From assembly GCA_019054805.1 (NCBI GenBank), contig JAHQIY010000010.1, positions 1,657,501 through 1,721,500 of the forward strand: a stretch of DNA of 64,000 nucleotides, in the 5' to 3' direction. The position numbers and the translations under genes are program-made. This document shows positions 10,333 through 21,807 of this stretch, in pieces. This stretch comes from Brachionus manjavacas. Its lineage: Eukaryota > Rotifera > Eurotatoria > Ploima > Brachionidae. The notes under the pieces were generated by a model that did no database searches, had not been told where the DNA came from, and saw only the letters and a list, made by a program, of their open reading frames with translations. Numbering within the stretch: the stretch's first letter is position 1; the number at the start of each line of letters is the position of its first letter.

Positions 10333-13300
10333 CTATTGGTTTTTATTTTCAATATTGGCCAATTTTTTAAAGCTCTTTATTTTTAGTTTTGTCAAATTTG
10401 CCAAAGTGGAGTCTAATTTGGACTCGTATTCGGGATCCTCGAGCAAATTGTTGCCAATGTGACGCAGCTTCATCATATAATCGGAATTAAAATGATCTGT
10501 ATAATTCATGAAACGCTTGTAATCCGCTTGCAGTAACCTAAAATCATTCTCGACCTTACATCTTACTTCTGACTCTTTTTTCAATTTTTCCTCTGTCTCT
10601 TTAAGCCTAGAAAATAAAAAAATAAAAAAAATAAAAAAATAAAAAAATAAAAAAAATAAAAAAAATTTACTTCCGAAGGATAGCTTCTATTGAAGCATCA
10701 TATCTATGACATAAATTTTTTATTTTTTCGCTGGACTCTAGATCGCACTGGTCCCTGGTTCGTTTCATAGCTTCTTGTTCTCGAATTTTGAATTCTTCCT
10801 TGAGAGTTTGATTAGATCTAAATACTTTTGGAGGGTTCAAGGTACCTCAGCTTTTTCCAAGGCTAGTTTGATGCATCTTTCTTTGTCAGCTCGTTCTTCC
10901 TCATAGACTTGTTTACGGGTCTGTTCGATCATTATTTGAAGAGTACGGCGTTTTATATCCTCGGCATCTTCCCATTGTTTTCTCAGCGCATGCTCGCATT
11001 CTTCATTTAGCTTTTTTACCAATTCTTTCATCCGTTCTTCTTCGGAGTCATCGCGCATTTTTTCAATTCTCACCATCAGTTTTTCATACTCCTGTTGAGT
11101 TTTATAATTTTTTAATAGGAATTAACTCACTAAATGATCAATCAATTCACATAGGTAAAAAGACTAATCAACTGGAAAAAAGATGTTTTTTGGGGAACCT
11201 ATTTACTCTGGGAATAAACCCTTCAAATATCTCGACTATGAAACTAGCAGGTGTTCATGAAAGAGTATTTGAAAGTTATATTGTTTATTTTAGCACATGG
11301 AGAGCATTCCACTTCCTTAAAACAAATCTAGATAGAAATAGCAACCACATAAACCCACAACTAAAAGCAAACCTGTTCAAAACTTACGCAAGGCCAAAAA
11401 TGTTTAATGGTATAGAAAATTGTAATATAAGCAAAAATGAGAGAAAAAATATTCAAACAACGGAAGGCTTAATGATAAAACAAATGCTTTTACTAGGAAA
11501 AAGATCGAAGATAAAAAACCTCCTGGATGCACTCAACTTGGAACCAGTTGAATCAAAAATAAGGAAAACCAAGGCTAGCTTTATTAAGAGACTTGTTGAA
11601 AACGAATTTACTTCTAAGCTCCTAAAAACAATGAAATAAAAGTTAATCGACCCAATAAATTCATTAAAAAACGAAATAAAGTTTTTTAGTACCTCAAATT
11701 TATTAAAATTTACCTCAAATTTAATAAAAGACTATTTTTTTATTAAAAAAGTAGCAAAATATAAAAAAAGTATTCAAATAAAAAAAAATTACATCAATTT
11801 ATAAAAATGAAAGCAATTACATTTTAAAACCGCAAAAAGTTAATACTCACCTCTAAAAATAAAAAAAATTAACAATTATCACAATAAAAATATCTTTTTT
11901 TTTCATAATTAAGCCACATTTTTCACATGTTTTAGATTCATTATTTTGAGTAGATTCTTGATTCAGATTGGCAAAAGGATTACAAGTGTAATCATCAAAT
12001 TGCAGTTTGTGCAAGGCTAAAAAAATGTGCATTTGACATTGTTGCTATGGATTTACCAATTCAACCGAATCGTAAACGTGGTGCCCCAGAAAAAAATAAA
12101 CCAGCTCTAATAATACAACCATCAGATTCAGTTGGCGGTGGTGGAGATCCAAAAGGCATCTCTTATGATGATGATGATTTAACCGAAGTTGTGCCTAATA
12201 ATAAAAAAAAACAAAAAACATTCAATCAAGAATCTACTCAAAATAATGAATCTAAAACATGTGAAAAATGTGGCTTAATTATGAAAAAAAAAAGATATTT
12301 TTATTGTGATAATTGTTAATTTTTTTTATTTTTAGAGGTGAGTATTAACTTTTTGCGGTTTTATAATGAAATTGCTTTCTTTTTTTTTAAATTGATGTAA
12401 TTTTTTTTTATTTGAATACTTTTTTTATATTTTGCTACTTTTTTAATAAAAAAATAGTCTTTTATTAAATTTGAGGTAAATTTTAATAAATTTGAGGTAT
12501 TAAAAAACCGATAGCCTTAAAAAACTGAGAGAAATATTAGGATCATTTGAGTTATTAAATAAAGATTTAATAGACGAAAAGCTTAGAGAAATTAAGCTTG
12601 AAGTTAAAAAAAACAGCCTTAATGGAATCTGTGAATCAATAAAATTTTGCCTAGATAATTTAAAAGAAAGATCGGATGAATTAAAATTACTAATAAAAGT
12701 TCATCTTTAATGATAGAATGCCCTGAAGTACTGAAAAATATTAACCTTGTTCAAGTCAGTTTGGACCCGTATCCTCCCGAGGCTGGTTTGAGAATCTGAA
12801 ATTAGAAGTGCTGGTAATGGGTGCAGGGGACCTGTCTCCTGTGACGTTGACTTGCTTCTGTAATTAGTTTGAAGAAGAACAAATAAGCATAGGAAATTAA
12901 AAAAGAAATTATTTTCAATATATAAATAAATATTAATTAATTTAAATTAGAAATTATAAAAATCTTTTTTATTTTTTTTAGCATGTACATTTTGAAATCG
13001 AGTAAAAAAGACTGTTCTTCTAAAATTTGATTTTTTTTGCATCGCCCAATGTGGCGTAATTTCTTTTGAAATAAATAGTAAAAATAATAAATTTTGAGAA
13101 GCAATAAAAACTGGTTAAAATGAGCCCAAAAATCATATCTTTGTGACTTTTAGTTAATTGGATTCCACCAAAAAGAATGATGAACAAAAAATACTCAAAC
13201 CTAGAAGAATTAAAAGAGAAAAATAAAATTTGCCGTAAAGCTTCAAATGCTTTGAAATATTTTTTTACTCAGGAAAAGATATTTTAAAGCATAATGTCTT

Positions 13301-16300
13301 TTTGAAGTTTTTGAATGATTCTAAATGAATAATTTCAAATTTTAACTTAAAAATATACATTATTTTATTTTATATTTTATTTTCAGCATGTTTTTTTAAC
13401 AATTTTTTTTTATTGAAAAATTATGCTGACTTTTTTTTTTAAACAAAAATGGTTTGCCCATGACATTGAGAAAATATTACCTGTACATTAAAAATAATTA
13501 TTTTTTTATAAAAAACACCTATTTAATTATTGTCTCACGATTGGCATACTTTTGATCTAGCAAACCTTCTAACGGTTGCTTAAGGATCAATTTCTTTCTG
13601 GAATTAATTCAAAAGCATTAGTAAAAGCACTTGATTAACTGCTATAGATATTATAAGAGTATCATTGGCATTTCTTGTCCTATTCATCTTTTTTTCCATG
13701 GCAAAAAAATTTTAACCAAAAATTTACCTCCTTCATTGTTTTTTTTTGATTCTCGAACTCTGTGCGAAAGTTTTCGTAAATTTCTTTCTTAAATTGTTCC
13801 ACTTCTTTTTCCAAGCGATCAACTTCATTTTTTAAGAAACTTTCATTTTCTGTTTTTGAGCTATTCTTAATACTGAGTTCGACTTTTTTCAAAGTCTTGT
13901 CGCCAATGTCTTTAAAAATAAATTTTATTTAAAAAAAAAAAAAAAAAAATTTTGAATAAGGTTTTTTTCTAAACAAATTATCTTAATTATTAACAGATAA
14001 TTGATTTTACATCAAATTGGCATTTTTAGTTTCAACTTTTTTTTTACATATTTGGTACTCTTTTTTTGCTTTAATCCTTGATTAAGAAGCCAAATGTCCC
14101 TTAGACACCATTTAATAAAATGAAAAATAAGTTTATCAAAATTCTAAAATCAATGAAAAGCAATTGAATAAGAGTCTAAACAAAAGATCATGGGTAGATT
14201 TTGAAGATTTAAAGAACTTTCTAATAAAATTTATATTGTTGAGCTCAATAAACAAAGTTGGATGAAAAGTTATTGTGCCTGCTCAGACATAAATCTTCTA
14301 AACTCTTAATTTTTTACCTAAATTAGATACCTAAATTATTTTGAATATTCAAATCTTAACACTCTTAAAAAATTCAAAGGGTTGATTTAGTTTTTTTTAT
14401 TTTGCTTAAATTAAATGCTAATTTTTACTAATAATCAAATTTAAAAATAAAGAAATTATTTGGATGATTGTTTGTGATAATATAATTTATTTAAAATAAT
14501 TAAATTAGCTGATTTTTTTTTAAATTTTCTTAAAATTAGAAGTACATTTATTTTATTAAAAATGGAAAGCATAATAATTACTCGATCTCAAAGAAAATTA
14601 TCCAAAAAAAATCATGATCAGACAATCAGTTGATGGTATCAGCGACAAGAACTGTGACGAAAATGATTATGACTGAAAATATAACACTGAAATTGAAAGT
14701 TTTTCGTCCATTCCATCTACAAGTGAATTTGTAGAACGTTTCTTTAGTTTGACAGGAATTATAAATAAAGGGAAAACTAATATAACCGAGGAACTATTAG
14801 TTAACAGGGCTATGTTGAAATAAAATTTTAAATTTTTAGAATCATGTTTTAAATAAAAAAACTTATTTTAATTAATAAATTTTGACTTTAACTTAGCTAA
14901 TTTTTAGAAATTTTTTAATTTTATTAAAACAAAACCAATTATTTTTGTTACGAAATTAGCCGATTAAATTTTAATTTTTTTTAATTTCGAATTTAACTCT
15001 ACAATTTTTTAAAGTTTATTCCAGAAGAAATTCGGAATAATTCTAAGAATTAAAACAAACTTCTGCGCTTTCTCTTAGTTTAAAGTTAGGACTCAAGGTT
15101 TAATCTAAAAGACCCAAATTGACATAATTCCAAGAGGAGTGGTCACGAGTTTACGTCACGAGGTAATTTATTTAAGTTTATTTAAGAAAACTAGAATAAG
15201 ATAATTACAGGAAATTAGATAGATTTGTTAATAAAGTTGACTATTTTTATCTACTCACAGACAATTATTCATTAGTCAGTCTTTACCAAGCTTAAAGTTG
15301 AAAGTTTTAAAAATGACTATTCCTACTCTCAAGTAAAAGAATTTTTTAGTTTATTGCGTTTGTGAAAGTAACCCTGTCAATTATTTAAGCAATTATTGAT
15401 CTTCACATTCTTTTAATTTTAATTTTAGAAAATTTTTTCAAAAAATATTTTAAAAAGAAAAAACAAAAGTTTTTAGCAACCGGATAGTGTTGGCAATCGA
15501 TTCAAACATCGACTAACTTTAAATCGACTAATTTTTTTTTTCGATTATTAAATCGATTAATTTTTTTTTGTCGATTATTAAATCGATTATGGTAACACAG
15601 CCTAAATGTATTTAATGTAAATTCGGTGACGTAATTTGAAAAACCGAAATATATCAGTCGTTTTATTTTCTTTTTTTTAAACCAACCACATATTCTTGTA
15701 GATCTTGAAGAGAGGAATTCAAATATATATACGAAATATTTTTTAAAAATTTTTAAACCTTTTTTTTTTAATTCAAAGTTTTTTTTCGGCTTATTCGGTA
15801 GAATTTTTCAAATTAGTAATTATGTTTGACAATTTTTGATCCGATGACGGAACAAGTTTGAACTGACCTTATTTTTTTATCGTTTTCAGCGGGTCTTAAT
15901 TAGTAGAAAATAATTTTACTAGAATTTTAAGATAGCCGATGGGTCCGTTGTCTAATGCTGTTATTTTTTATGGGTTAAGAGGTAAATGAGGTATCACCTC
16001 AATACCCAAAAATCCCACCCATTTACCCCTAAAAATAAAATATTTAACATAATTAGACTGAAAGGACAAAAATGATCACAATGACGTCATTTTTTATGAA
16101 ATTTTTAAAATTTTGTTTCTCCTTTTTTTACAAAAATAAATTTGATTTTATTTGATAAAAATTCATTCTGTATTATCAATAATCGTCAATATTTTATAAA
16201 AATGAATCAGAACAAACAAAAAGAAGTTAAAAAAAAAAGTATTCGATGGAAGATCTTGAAAACGCAAAAAAAGATGTTTTTGAAAAAAAATTGAACACTA

Positions 16301-18246
16301 CTCAAGCTTCAAATTTATACAACATTCCGAGACAGATCTTTTAAACAAAATAAAAATAAAACATAAAATTTATTTTGAATTCGTTAATAATTCGTTTAAA
16401 TTTTAAATAGTTATGTTTTAGCGTATATTTAAAAGAATAATAATAAAGAATATTTTAAATATTTATATTTATAAAAATAACACTTAAAATCCTTTTTTTA
16501 ATTATTATCGGGCTAATTGGGTGAATTCGGTGAATATTCTGGAAAAGAGGTTAGTTTTGGGGCAAAATATATATGGTTTTCGGGGTATTTCGGTTAACCC
16601 AATTATCCCTATTAGCCCCAACATAATTAACCGCAGGAGGTAAATGGGTGAGTCAAAAAAATAGGTCTAATTCGGTGACAATTTTTGGAGTTTTAGAACA
16701 AAATGGGATAGTTTTATGCAATAAAAAAAAAATAGGTCACCCGGTTAGGCTCATTTACCATAATTATTTTTATTCGATTATTAAATCGATTAATTATTTT
16801 TAGTCGATTATTAAATCGATTAATTATTTTTAGTCGATTATTAAATCGATTAATTTTTTTTTGCCGATTGTTAAATCGATTAAAAAATAGATTGATTTTT
16901 TCTAATTGACAATGTGTGATATATCTCGAAATGAAAAATTAGGAATAAGCAATAAATGTTTTTTTTTTTATAAAGATATTTAAATTAATTTAAAATTTAA
17001 AATTTAAAGCAAAAATTAAATTTAACGATTTACTTTAAAAATAAAATTTAATTCGTAATAAAAAAAGATTAAATTTAAAAAAATTAAAAATTGGAAACGA
17101 TTTAAAATATTTAAAAAAAATTCTAAATTAATTTTCTATAAATTTTCTGAAACTACCATCATTTTGTGAATTTATAGTCGATTTAATTTATTTCTTCTTT
17201 CCCTGACTGTATAGCCTGTGTTAGAAAAAAGTTAACTTAAATTTTAAACTATAAATCTATTTAAAAATCTTTGTTTAAAAAAAAAAACATTTATTGATAA
17301 TTCCAGATTTTTCATTTACAGATATATTAGAATCTTTATAGTCAACTAGAAAAAATCAATCGATTTTTAAATCGATTTAATAGTCGACTAAAAAAATTAA
17401 TCGATTTATTAAATTTGCCAATCGATTGGAGTCGATTGCCAACACTACAACCGGAAGAAAGCACAGGTTAGTGAAAAAAATCACAAGGATCAGTCAAAGA
17501 GAACACTTTGTCGAACAGAGAGCTTGTCATTTAAAGCCGTTTTAACTGCCATAGTGAAACTCTTGCTCTACAGGAAAAAAAAACTTTTTGTAGCCTTTTA
17601 TTATTATTATTTTTATTAATTAAACCGGTCCTATTTACCACCCCTAATAAAATAATACTATTGAAAAATTTTAAATTATTAGACTTGGACCATGTGACAA
17701 CTATGCAGTGTTTACGGTCTAAGTATTTATGCTTTTCCGATAAGAGATTTTTTATCAATCAAATAAAAAAATATATATTTTGTTTTATTTTTATTTTATT
17801 TGACTTTTCAAAATAAAATCTCACATTTGAATAATAAAAATTTTTTTCTAAATATTCTAAATATTCAACTTTAGTAATTATCTTCTTCTTTTATTAAAAA
17901 GGCCTTTGATTCAAAGGTTGCTTAGTAAACAAAAAGACAGAGCAAAATTCTTGATCAGGGATTAAAAAAAAATTTCTTTATTCTTCTTATTTTTGATTTT
18001 ATTTAAAAGAAAAAAAGTTAAAAATTGTTTTAAAAATTGGCTTACCTAAAATGTGCTCATGTGTCAACTGAAGAGTTTGATTTTTCTTGCGACTATACAA
18101 AAATTTCTCAAACAAAAACTCCTTCCGCTTGTAGTTAGACATTCGCTCACGGTCCGCTCTAGATAGACCGTTAGGCCCACGACTGCTGTAAATCCTTGTC
18201 AATTCCATTCGGTTTTGATTTAAACGAACGTCAAGTTCATTAATTG
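10333..18246 (-). CDS. Coiled-coil protein gene, 5'-incomplete, introns enlarged by transposons
   Basis: Exons read on the minus strand: 18246-18046, 13909-13728, a possible 33-nt exon 11163-11131, then 11091-10846, 10798-10671 and 10606-10333 (stop). Introns in the last part are 39, 47 and 64 nt with GT..AG ends. The 18046/13909 join keeps phase (split G|AC codon). The protein is highly charged and helical: an NGLSRADRERMSNYKRKEF segment, then heptad-rich EVDRLEKEVEQFKKEI-type stretches and a final LLQADYKRFMNYTDHFN region. The 4.1-kb and 2.6-kb introns hold hAT, LINE and MULE insertions. A first exon is not seen; 22654-22438 is a possible upstream exon. The family is not recognised; cytoskeletal or ciliary roles would be guesswork. 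Confidence 0.55.
11682..12508 (+). mobile_element. Fold-back MULE-derived element with ~280-bp inverted repeats
   Basis: The outer sequences GTTTTTTARTACCTCAAATT are inverted copies, and the arms 11682-11968 and 12224-12508 match for about 280 bp around a 255-bp centre. The right arm plus centre encode a transposase C-terminus: a CNHQIAVCARLKKCAFD SWIM-like half, MDLPIQPNRKRG, and a zinc ribbon CEKCGLIMKKKRYFYCDNC at the very end. The left arm is an inverted copy of this 3' end, so the coding 3' end itself became the TIR. No clean target duplication was found. The same protein tail occurs at 42940-43332. Confidence 0.65.
12047..12319 (+). CDS. MULE transposase C-terminal remnant (SWIM half plus zinc ribbon)
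   Basis: This 90-residue frame opens with MDLPIQPNRKRGAPEKNKPA, has a low-complexity acidic middle and ends with C-x2-C-x10-C-x2-C (CEKCGLIMKK...YFYCDNC). Its upstream extension, CNHQIAVCARLKKCAFDIVA, supplies the C-x-H part of a SWIM finger. The whole is the tail of a Mutator-like transposase, left inside a non-autonomous element. It is not expected to be active because the DDE domain is gone. Confidence 0.5.
   Translation: MDLPIQPNRKRGAPEKNKPALIIQPSDSVGGGGDPKGISYDDDDLTEVVPNNKKKQKTFNQESTQNNESKTCEKCGLIMKKKRYFYCDNC
12740..12900 (+). repeat. LINE 3' end with hairpin
   Basis: Follows the LINE fragment ending at 12709. It contains the perfect stem CAGGGGAC/GTCTCCTG (one G-T pair) at 12824-12841 in a GC-richer patch, then AT-rich sequence. 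The position and the hairpin-plus-tail layout suit the 3' untranslated end of that LINE. Confidence 0.45.
12901..13727. other. Intron DNA of the coiled-coil gene, no other feature
   Basis: AT-rich sequence between the LINE end and the exon 13728-13909. I see no transposon ends or convincing coding segments. Confidence 0.4.
14698..14823 (+). pseudogene. hAT transposase C-terminal dimerisation fragment
   Basis: The frame reads SFSSIPSTSEFVERFFSLTG, then ITEELLVNRAMLK and a stop. This is the conserved C-terminal end of hAT transposases ('P.TS..VER.FS..G'). About 40 residues remain, inside the long intron. The element just downstream (15485-17447) has hAT-type ends but no transposase, so the two may or may not be related. 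Confidence 0.65.
15485..17447 (+). mobile_element. Non-autonomous hAT-like element, 1,963 bp
   Basis: Left end TAGTGTTGGCAATCGATT and right end AATCGATTGCC...CCAACACTA form terminal inverted repeats. The flanks 15477-15484 and 17448-17455 are both CAACCGGA, a perfect 8-bp target duplication, as expected for hAT. No transposase is encoded. The interior holds repeated CGATTATTAAATCGATTAAT units near both ends, a GTAAATGGGTG/CACCCATTTAC pair (15990-16030, 16640), and a nested repeat (16905-17350) also found at 9650-10045. It sits in the 4.1-kb intron of the coiled-coil gene. Confidence 0.8.
16773..16882 (+). repeat. Tandem CGATTATTAAATCGATTAAT units in the hAT-like element
   Basis: Four head-to-tail units of about 29 bp, each with the self-complementary core ATCGAT...ATTAAATCGATTAA; related single units occur at 15533-15590. 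Sub-terminal repeats of this kind can be transposase-binding sites in hAT elements, but that is inference. Confidence 0.65.
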
Positions 18247-18721
18247 CTTAAATAATTGACAAGGTTTTATTTTCACAAACGGTATAAACTAAAAAATTCT
18301 ATTACTTGAGAGTTTTTAGCAAAAATAAAATACATAGCATACCTTAAGTGAATTAAAGTAGATTCATACTTTACTTAAGAGGAAAATTCGAATTAAAAAT
18401 CAACTAAATTCATATGAATTACTTGAATAAGAAATAGTTGACGACTTAAAAGGACTCGAGTTACTAATGACAACCGAAAGTTTATACTCAGATAAATACT
18501 AGACTCCAAAAATTCTTACTTAACTCATTAAGATTTTATTTAAATTTTTAATTAGCTGATTTTTTTTGTATAATCGTCAGTATTTCGTTTTGATGAACAC
18601 AAGTGCTTCCTTTGAGAGTTGTTAGACCTTTAAAAAGTTTTTTTTTTCGAGCTAAAGAGAATAAATTTGGTCTCTAGGTTAAAAAAATTCAACAACAAAC
18701 AACCTTTAAAATTTTTATTTT

Positions 18722-19027
18722 TATTCAATTTTTTAAAATGTTATTTTTTTGTTTTTGAATAAAGTAAATTTTTAAAAACTTTGTTTTGCTTAAATCCCAT
18801 ACCAAAGGGAAAGAAATAAAGAGTGGTTTTTACAAAATATTTTTAAATTTAGCATTCAGCTATAGTTGTATATTTTTTAATTTTTTTTCCTTTTGATAGG
18901 AAGTTTTTCAAAATTTTTAGCTTCTTAGAAAATTCAAACTTGAAATTTTTCTTGATTATAAAATTTTTTTTATTAGTTGGTCTTTTTAGAGTTATGTTTT
19001 AAAACCTACACCCGTCAATATTATGAA
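18722..19027 (+). repeat. Direct repeat, copy 1
   Basis: Starts TTCAATTTTTTAAAATG and ends GTCAATATTATGAAATA. It matches 22110-22437 with only a few differences, in the same orientation and 3.4 kb away. It contains no coding sequence and lacks the TG..CA termini and tRNA-like primer site of an LTR. Confidence 0.7.
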
Positions 19028-19281
19028 ATAACAACGCCGGGTGCAAATCACAAATATCTTAAAATTTAAAACCCAAATGTGTGAAAAGAAGTAAAATTTT
19101 CAATATTTGAATATAGTGCTTTTATAATTGTATTAATCCATTTTTTTAGATTACATAATAAAGAATAATTTTTTTACAGCTTGAAAATAAATTTTAATCA
19201 AAAAATTAAGAAAAGAAAAAAACATTCAAATTCATTGAAATTCATTCATTCAAGTTTTTCTTACAAGAAATGTTGTTTGTA

Positions 19282-19444
19282 CAGTATGTCACAAAAAGTC
19301 AACTGATCAACAGAGATGGCAAATTGCATGTTTTTTGAAAAATCAGACAAAGACTGAAAGAGAAATAGCCGAGTTAACGAAATAATGAACAAAAAACAAT
19401 CAAATAGAAAAAAAAGTTTGATTCTAACTTTTTGTGACATACTG
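19282..19444 (+). mobile_element. Short Tc1/mariner-like element
   Basis: CAGTATGTCACAAAAAGT at the left and its inverse ACTTTTTGTGACATACTG at the right are perfect inverted repeats over 18 bases. A TA precedes the left end; the right flank has changed. The interior keeps QTKTEREIAELTK, resembling the first helix-turn-helix of a Tc1-type transposase, so this is an internal deletion derivative. Confidence 0.65.
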
Positions 19445-19591
19445 TTTAGAAATATTCATTAAATCATTTAATCGACACTTATGAAAAAAAAATTTTAAAA
19501 TAAATTTTTAATAAAAATTTTTCAATATAATAAATAAAATAAATTAGTCAATTAAATAATCTATACTAATTTCTTTTTCTTTTATTTGTAT

Positions 19592-19622
19592 TATTCTGGC
19601 AGCGGAGCAACAGGTAAAACCT
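19592..19622 (-). repeat. LINE 3'-end motif shared with 54008-54033
   Basis: On the minus strand, TTTTACCTGTTGCTCCGCTG followed by CCAGAA matches the end of the plus-strand LINE at 53400-54035 (TTTTACCCGTTGCTCCGCTG) with one change. It is probably an isolated 3' end of that LINE family. Confidence 0.4.
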
Positions 19623-19959
19623 TGTTATAATAATAAAAGGTTAATTTTTTCTAACATATTAATTTCTGCTTACCTGAATTCTACTATACAACCTTTTTCA
19701 TGTAAAAAAATCATCATTTTAAATTTACAATCAAAAAAATCGACTTAAAACACCCAAAAGCTGATGATATTTTATTAAAAGATTATACCACAATAACTGC
19801 ATGGAACGGTAAGCTTTAAAATATGATAATTAAATAAAAAAGAAGAAAAGTTAAAAAAGATAAAAATTTATTAAGCTATTAAGTTATTTTTTTGGTAAAA
19901 TAAAGTGCAAGACATGGCTAACTATGATTTTAATTCCGAACTCTACTGCATTTCAATAA

Positions 19960-20027
19960 TTCCTATTATTTATTTATTTATTTATTTATTTGTTTTCTGT
20001 ACCGAGCTAAAGCTCCTTCAGAATAAA
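19960..20027 (-). repeat. LINE 3' end with hairpin and AAATA tail (class C)
   Basis: On the minus strand, TTCTGAAGGAGCTTTAGCTC then GGTACAGAAAACAAATAAATAAATAA. A small GAGC/GCTC hairpin sits just before an AAATA tail. The same end closes the LINE at 52320-53400 (GAAGGAGCCCTAGCTCGGTA). Confidence 0.6.
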
Positions 20028-20213
20028 TTAAAAATAAAATAAAAATAAAATAAAAATAAAATAAAAATAAAATAAAAATAAAATAAAAATAAAATAAAAA
20101 TAAAATAAAAATAAAATAAAAATAAAATAAAAATAAAATAAAAATAAAATAAAATAAAAATAAAATAAAAATAAAATAAAAATAAAATAAAAATAAAATA
20201 AAAATAAAATTAG
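20028..20213 (+). repeat. Minisatellite, 11-bp AAAAATAAAAT unit
   Basis: About 16 near-perfect head-to-tail units, with one shortened unit near 20150. Any reading frame through it is an artefact of the repeat. Confidence 0.9.
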
Positions 20214-20298
20214 ATAAAAAAAAAGAATCAAAATAGAGTAAATAAGCTAAAAAAAATTAAAGTATACAATAGCTTTTTGAATCAAGTCTCGATGAAAG

Positions 20299-20613
20299 CT
20301 ACCTTACAAGTTCTTGAACTTCTTTAAAATGCGGATAATACCAAACAAGAAGTCTCTGATGAAAATTATTATGATTATAAGGATAATTAAAACTTTGATA
20401 ATGATTTTGAAGAAAAAATGGAAACCAAATCAACCTAATTCCGAATATTTCATTTACAAAAATACATATATTAGCTTTATCGGCATCTTTTAGGCAAAAA
20501 GTGTTTAATGCCAAAAATGTTCCTCTCAAAGCCATGTGGTCAAGAATTTTTGAAGTTAAATTTGTTTCCGTAATGGAAACAAATCGATCTTTAATTGTGA
20601 CAAATCTAAACAA
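20299..20613 (-). CDS. ORF of 104 codons, unrecognised
   Basis: Open frame with ordinary amino-acid mix (SKILDHMALRGTFLALNTF, then NEIFGIRLIWFPFF). It may extend upstream without an ATG (preceding codons TRCK). It lies between two retroelement 3' ends, so it may be retroelement ORF material, but no motif confirms this. Confidence 0.3.
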   Translation of the reverse strand: MFRFVTIKDRFVSITETNLTSKILDHMALRGTFLALNTFCLKDADKANICIFVNEIFGIRLIWFPFFLQNHYQSFNYPYNHNNFHQRLLVWYYPHFKEVQELVR

Positions 20614-20639
20614 TTTACATCTTGTCTTTGAGTAGGGGC

Positions 20640-21379
20640 GAAAGTTTTAAAATGGACCTGTAAAAATTGTTAAGAACAAGTGATACGAATTCAAAAAAAA
20701 TTTTTTCATATTTTTTTATCTAATTTATTTTATGAATAATTTTAAAATTCAACTCAAAAATATAATTATTTTTTTTTAAAATCAAAATGACAATTAATAA
20801 GAGACATTTATTTTTATAATAAGTATATTTTTTTACCCATTTTTTGAATAATTATGGTAACTTATTCGATCAAAAAAGAATATTTTTTTAAAGGTTTTTT
20901 TTGGACCCTTTTACTACTTAACGTATAAAAATAAATTGGGTGTTAAAAATGGAAAGCGGCCATTTTGACCGTTCAGGTCTGACCGCTTCCTTTCGGATTA
21001 AAAAAAACTTTGAATTAATAGAAGTCCGAAATTGTTTTGAAATCAGCATTCGTTTGATAAAAATTAAATTTTTACCCTTTAAAATATTGAGTAGTCCAAA
21101 ATTTACTTAAAACTTGAACAAAATTAACTGTTTTAAACAATAAAAAACTAAATTTAAAGCAAATATACGAATTAAATTAATTAATTAATTTTTGTTTTTT
21201 TTTTATTTTTGTCTTTGCTTAATTAATATTTTTAATAAAATCTACAAAAAATACAAATTCTTAATTATCTTTATTGACTATAGCTTTTAACATCAGAAAA
21301 TTTTAACATTAAATTCTTTTTTATTTTTGACATTAAATTTTTGATATTAAAATCAATTAACAACAATTTACAATAGACC
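20640..21379. other. AT-rich DNA, no gene seen
   Basis: A short GC-rich hairpin (GGAAGCGGTCAGA/TTTTGACCG... near 20955-20995) is the only structure noticed. The rest is AT-rich with stops in all frames. Confidence 0.35.
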
Positions 21380-21566
21380 ATGCTCTATCGCAAAGTGTTG
21401 TCAACTCAGTGACAGTTAATGGCTTTAAAGCGTGTATCGACAGAGAATTGTTTGTTATTGAACAAAGAAAGAAACGAAAGACTGCCGCAGCTCTCATTGA
21501 GCTAAATGCCGGAAGGCGTTAGTATAGATTTCTATACTGCAGTCTCTAAACTACTACTACTAAAAT
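21380..21566 (+). pseudogene. LINE ORF2 C-terminus with hairpin and ACT tail (class E)
   Basis: Frame ALSQSVVNSVTVNGFKACID then RKTAAALIELNAGRR and stop, the last residues of a CR1/L2-type ORF2. Immediately after lies the perfect hairpin AGTATAGA/TCTATACT (21521-21538) and an ACTACTACTA tail. The homologous minus-strand copy is at 44240-44575. Confidence 0.65.
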
Positions 21567-21807
21567 AAAATAGAATGCAAACGAAGGAAGTTTTTGTACT
21601 TTTTGTTTTCCTTTTTTTTAAATTCACAATAATGTTTAGAGATTAAAATATAAAAATAAATTTTCTTTTTTTAGATAATTACCACAAAAGATTTTAATTT
21701 TGGATTAAATATTCATAGAATGAGTTTAAAAAAAAAAAGTTATATCTAAAATACAGACCACCCAAAAACTGCGGTCAGATTTTTTCTTAAATAAATTTTG
21801 CCGAATA

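Larger units (their letters stand above)
11190..12709 (+). pseudogene. LINE ORF2 C-terminal piece split by a MULE derivative
   Basis: The first part (11190-11639) holds KANLFKTYARPKMFNGIEN and MIKQMLLLGKRSKIKNLLDAL. This parallels the LINE at 36285-37219 (FIYKTYCLSQFTYGL, NLLRHIIGLKGRCHMKDVL). The frame resumes at 12511 with SLKKLREILGSFELLNKDLI and ends at 12709. The interruption is the fold-back element 11682-12508. A stop at 11637 and the missing catalytic RT core show that it is dead. It lies inside an intron of the minus-strand coiled-coil gene. Confidence 0.6.

Noticed and set aside
16773-16882. CRISPR-like array of palindromic repeats
   Set aside because: Units are directly adjacent with no unique spacers, and lie inside a eukaryotic hAT-like element.
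20028-20231. Open frame encoding FYFYFILFLF repeats
   Set aside because: It is an 11-bp minisatellite read in one frame; it has no normal composition or start context.
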